Below are positions 6,407 through 8,263 of a stretch of DNA of 8,263 bases, one piece after another; position 1 is the first letter of the stretch; the number at the start of each line of letters is the position of its first letter. The stretch is from positions 1 through 8,263 of the forward strand of contig JAIRJY010000130.1 in the NCBI GenBank assembly GCA_031260365.1, in the 5' to 3' direction. The translations under genes were made by a program, and so were the position numbers. This stretch comes from Nitrososphaerota archaeon. Lineage in GTDB: Archaea > Thermoproteota > Bathyarchaeia > Bathyarchaeales > Bathycorpusculaceae. The notes beneath the pieces were generated by a model. That model was not told the origin of the DNA. It worked only from the letters and a program-made list of their open reading frames with translations, and did not search any database.

Positions 6407-7778
6407 GTTTATTTTTTTTGTATAGAAAAACTAAGCCGCCTATAATACAGCTAACTATTATAACTGCAATAGTGAACTTCACCAAATAACTATCCAACAT
6501 CGATTTTATGCTTTGGTTTGACTCAGAACTAGATGGTGGAACACTTGGTTCTGGAGTAGTTGGAGAATTACTTGGCTCTGGACTAGTTGGTGGAATGTTT
6601 GTGTAGCTGATGTCATAGTTGTTGTAGCCTTGAGTAAATGGAGTTGTCCAAATAACATTGTTACCTATCTGTTTAACATAAATGGCGTCATGTTCCGGGC
6701 GTCTATTAGGTACTGCTTCAGATGCACGGTTATTTGAAAACACCACACCGTCAGAAACAAAAAGTTTTTTAAAATTTTTATCATAAACCCAAATTCCGCC
6801 TCCACTCTTTGACGCTGTATTATCCGAAATTTTGCCACAAAACACGCTAAAAGTACCACTGTTAAATACGCCTCCACCATCACCTGCAACGGTATTGTTT
6901 GAAATTTCGCCTCCAGACATACTAAAAACGCCAATATTGTTTACACCACCACCAGCACCCCCTCCAACAGCGTTATTACCTGAAATTTCGCCTCCCAACA
7001 TACTAAAAATGCCACTATTATACACACCGCCACCACCATAACGATCGCCAAATGTAGAAACGTTATTGCTGAAAATTTTACCACCTGACATACTAAAATC
7101 ACCATCATTATATACGCCACCACCACCCCATGCAGTGTTACCAGAAATTTCGCCACCAGTCATGTTAAAAGTGCCACCAAAATTTTCCACGCCTCCACCA
7201 CACAGGGCATCATTTCCAAAAATTTTGCCACCAAGCATCATAAAAGAACCACTACCATTGATAAATACGCCACCACCCAAGTTACCATTATTACCTGAAA
7301 TTTCGCCACTATACATTATAAGTTTACCACCTGAATTAACCATCACACCACTACCAAATCTCGATACATGTGTCACAACAATACCATCAAGCCGTAACAT
7401 TCCACCATTTGCAACAGTCAAAGTGCTGGAACCATCTGAAATAGACGACAATCCTGGTGAACCAAACAGTTTGTAAAAACTATTTGTAGTGTTGCTTGTT
7501 AGTGTGATGTCTTTGTTAGCTGGAATAACAATTGTCCTTGTAAGTGTAATATCATTATCAATAGCAATACTTGTAGGTTCTATAGCAGCGTTAATAGCAT
7601 TTCGAAGTTCATTTTCATTACTAACAACAATCTTTTCAGACACTCCAAAAGTGCAATTGAACTCAAAAATAAAACAAGAAAATGTTAAAGTTATTATAAA
7701 TAGTAAAGAAACAAAACACAAAGCCTTTCGACTATAAAGACAACATAACCCATACAAATGTCTAGTATTTATATTCAT
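6375..7778 (-). CDS. Secreted, membrane-anchored beta-helix surface protein with glycine-rich repeats (adhesin-like)
   Basis: This predicted cell-surface protein has 467 residues. An N-terminal hydrophobic segment (about residues 18-40) acts as signal peptide or anchor. Residues 47-150 form a lead-in domain with beta-helix character (FTLT-like strands ITLTR, ITLTS, LTVANGG). Residues 153-352 hold seven clear and one degenerate repeat of about 23-30 residues built on FSMSGGEISGNNA-GGGVYNSG, the pattern of right-handed parallel beta-helix proteins such as polymorphic outer membrane protein-like and archaeal adhesin-like proteins. Residues 396-420 are a Pro/Ser/Thr/Glu stalk, residues 434-453 a membrane helix, and the tail is basic (YKKNKL), so the bulk is outside the cell. 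No enzymatic motif is visible. Adhesion or surface-layer function is inferred from architecture. The ATG is supported by an AGGTTATCT Shine-Dalgarno-like site seven to eight bases upstream. Polymorphic repeats may allow recombination. Confidence 0.88.
   Translation of the reverse strand: MNINTRHLYGLCCLYSRKALCFVSLLFIITLTFSCFIFEFNCTFGVSEKIVVSNENELRNAINAAIEPTSIAIDNDITLTRTIVIPANKDITLTSNTTNSFYKLFGSPGLSSISDGSSTLTVANGGMLRLDGIVVTHVSRFGSGVMVNSGGKLIMYSGEISGNNGNLGGGVFINGSGSFMMLGGKIFGNDALCGGGVENFGGTFNMTGGEISGNTAWGGGGVYNDGDFSMSGGKIFSNNVSTFGDRYGGGGVYNSGIFSMLGGEISGNNAVGGGAGGGVNNIGVFSMSGGEISNNTVAGDGGGVFNSGTFSVFCGKISDNTASKSGGGIWVYDKNFKKLFVSDGVVFSNNRASEAVPNRRPEHDAIYVKQIGNNVIWTTPFTQGYNNYDISYTNIPPTSPEPSNSPTTPEPSVPPSSSESNQSIKSMLDSYLVKFTIAVIIVSCIIGGLVFLYKKNKLNDTSKSSRF
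6729..7322 (-). repeat. Degenerate tandem repeats encoding beta-helix coils
   Basis: Seven to eight imperfect units of roughly 70-90 bases encode the F-x-M-x-GG-(E/K)-I-x-x-N-x-A-(x)n-GGG-V-x-N-x-G pattern. On the plus strand they are recognisable by recurring GAAATTTCGCC/AAAATTTTGCC and CCACCACC words. Units differ in length because of variable loops before the GGG motif, notably a longer loop (STFGDRY) in the fourth and AVGGGA in the fifth. The opposite strand stays open in places for the same reason and encodes nothing plausible. Confidence 0.85.
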
Positions 7779-7780
7779 AC

Positions 7781-7789
7781 AGATAACCT
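7781..7789 (-). promoter_or_regulatory. Shine-Dalgarno-like site of the surface-protein gene
   Basis: On the minus strand the sequence reads AGGTTATCT just before the ATG. It differs by one base from AGGTGATCT, the complement of the archaeal 16S 3' end. It supports the start at 7778. Confidence 0.55.
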
Positions 7790-7826
7790 TTTACAATGCT
7801 GCATTCACAAATTTAACACATTACAA

Positions 7827-7838
7827 CTAAATATGTGT
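7827..7838 (-). promoter_or_regulatory. Possible TATA box of the surface-protein gene
   Basis: ACACATATTTAG on the minus strand lies about 50 bases before the ATG. This would place transcription start about 25-30 bases before the ATG, leaving room for the Shine-Dalgarno-like site. The whole gap 7779-7898 is AT-rich and holds no gene, so other boxes are possible. Confidence 0.3.
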
Positions 7839-7898
7839 TACTTCATAATTGCTTCTATATCTTTTTCAGAAATAGCTTATTGCACACCGTAAATAATA

Positions 7899-7911
7899 GA
7901 GACCTCCTCGG
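7899..7911. mobile_element. Candidate terminal end of an IS5-type element
   Basis: GAGACCTCCTCGG lies just beyond the transposase stop codon, on the side where the element's 3' end should be. Many IS5-family elements begin with a GAG-like terminus. The partner inverted repeat lies outside the window, so neither the exact boundary nor a target duplication can be confirmed. Confidence 0.35.
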
Positions 7912-7914
7912 TTT

Positions 7915-8262
7915 TTATTTCTTGATTTCAGAGTTGATTATTCCACAGATTAGGGCGGCGCGTAGTTCGTAGCGTTTGTGTCTGTTGCGATATTTGTTTG
8001 AGAGAATTTTAAACACTTTAAATTTGGCATTAATGTTCTCAATAAAAATACGCTCACGAGAAATACGTTGATTCTCCAGTTTCTCCTCGGCACTTAATGT
8101 GCCATTTCAAGGTTTCTTTTTAGGAATCAAACTATTTCTGTGCAATTTTAAAATTCCCTGATAACCACTAACACCTTGAACCAAAATCTCTTCAGAAACA
8201 AAACTCCCAACGCTGTCTTGATACAACAAAGTGAAATCATGAATACTGCCTTTAGCGTACGC
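7915..8262 (-). pseudogene. IS5-family (DDE) transposase, C-terminal part, decayed
   Basis: The reverse strand encodes the C-terminal 115 codons of a DDE transposase of the IS5 type, continuing past the window edge. Landmarks are GSIHDFTLLYQDS, SGYQGI, the IPKKKP block, then after a stop SAEEKLENQRISRERIFIEN with the catalytic glutamate, and KYRNRHKRYELRAALICGIIN at the end. An in-frame TGA at 8107-8109 interrupts the conserved KKP-NGTLS stretch, where relatives usually have a basic or glycine-rich residue, most simply a CGA-to-TGA change. The position before SGYQGI that is normally the second catalytic aspartate (DSGYQG) is valine (GTT at 8170-8172). Both changes indicate an inactive copy. 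The frame is otherwise well conserved, so decay is recent. The N-terminal half is not in the window. Confidence 0.8.
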
Positions 8263-8263
8263 A

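Noticed and set aside
6729..7322. CRISPR-like repetition from recurring GAAATTTCGCC words
   Set aside because: The repeats are degenerate, unequally spaced, in frame and encode a beta-helix; no uniform spacers exist.
6832..7476. Plus-strand frames rich in Pro opposite the surface-protein repeats
   Set aside because: They arise from the complementary strand of GGN-rich repeats (CCN codons) and have no independent start signals or known domain.
7489..7737. Plus-strand hydrophobic frame of 82 codons
   Set aside because: It lies wholly opposite the N-terminal part of the surface-protein gene, lacks a ribosome binding site and resembles a complement artefact.

Overview
The window looks like low-GC archaeal DNA. 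Three things suggest this: the proton-pumping subunits are of the stand-alone complex I-like (Fpo/Nuo) type, the translation signals are archaeal (a GGTGA Shine-Dalgarno site just before nuoN and an AGGTTATCT site before the surface-protein gene), and TATA-like boxes precede the isolated genes. No ribosomal or tRNA gene is present to place it. An uncultured Bathyarchaeia-like or related gut archaeon would fit, because the last third carries a large repetitive surface protein of a kind common in host-associated archaea. That placement is inference only.

Bases 1-5480 are the 3' end of a complex I-like operon on the plus strand, in the canonical order K-L-M-N. It holds a 5'-truncated nuoK (fpoK) that overlaps nuoL by one base, then nuoL, nuoM (zero-base gap) and nuoN (26-base gap). 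The products are the membrane-arm subunits that carry protons or sodium ions while ferredoxin, F420H2 or a similar donor is oxidised by the peripheral arm, which lies outside the window. The genes are intact, but four things are odd. NuoL has a 26-residue tandem duplication in its C-terminal lateral helix. NuoM contains a pure (GGT)19 tract encoding 19 glycines. nuoM has a strongly G+T-rich coding strand unlike both neighbours. Several lysines normally found in the central proton channel are replaced, including two Lys-to-acidic changes in NuoN.

Bases 5481-6202 hold a short convergent intergenic region with a possible hairpin terminator, a minus-strand JAB/JAMM metalloprotease gene with a complete zinc motif, and a 200-base AT-rich divergent promoter region.

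Bases 6203-7778 hold a small plus-strand ORF with Cys/His pairs (possible zinc protein, uncertain) that converges with and slightly overlaps a 467-codon minus-strand gene. That gene encodes a secreted, C-terminally anchored beta-helix surface protein with seven or eight glycine-rich repeats and a Pro/Ser stalk.

Bases 7779-8263 hold the promoter region of the surface-protein gene and then the 3' part of a decayed IS5-type transposase on the minus strand, with an in-frame TGA and a probable loss of a catalytic aspartate. I see no CRISPR array, tRNA or rRNA.
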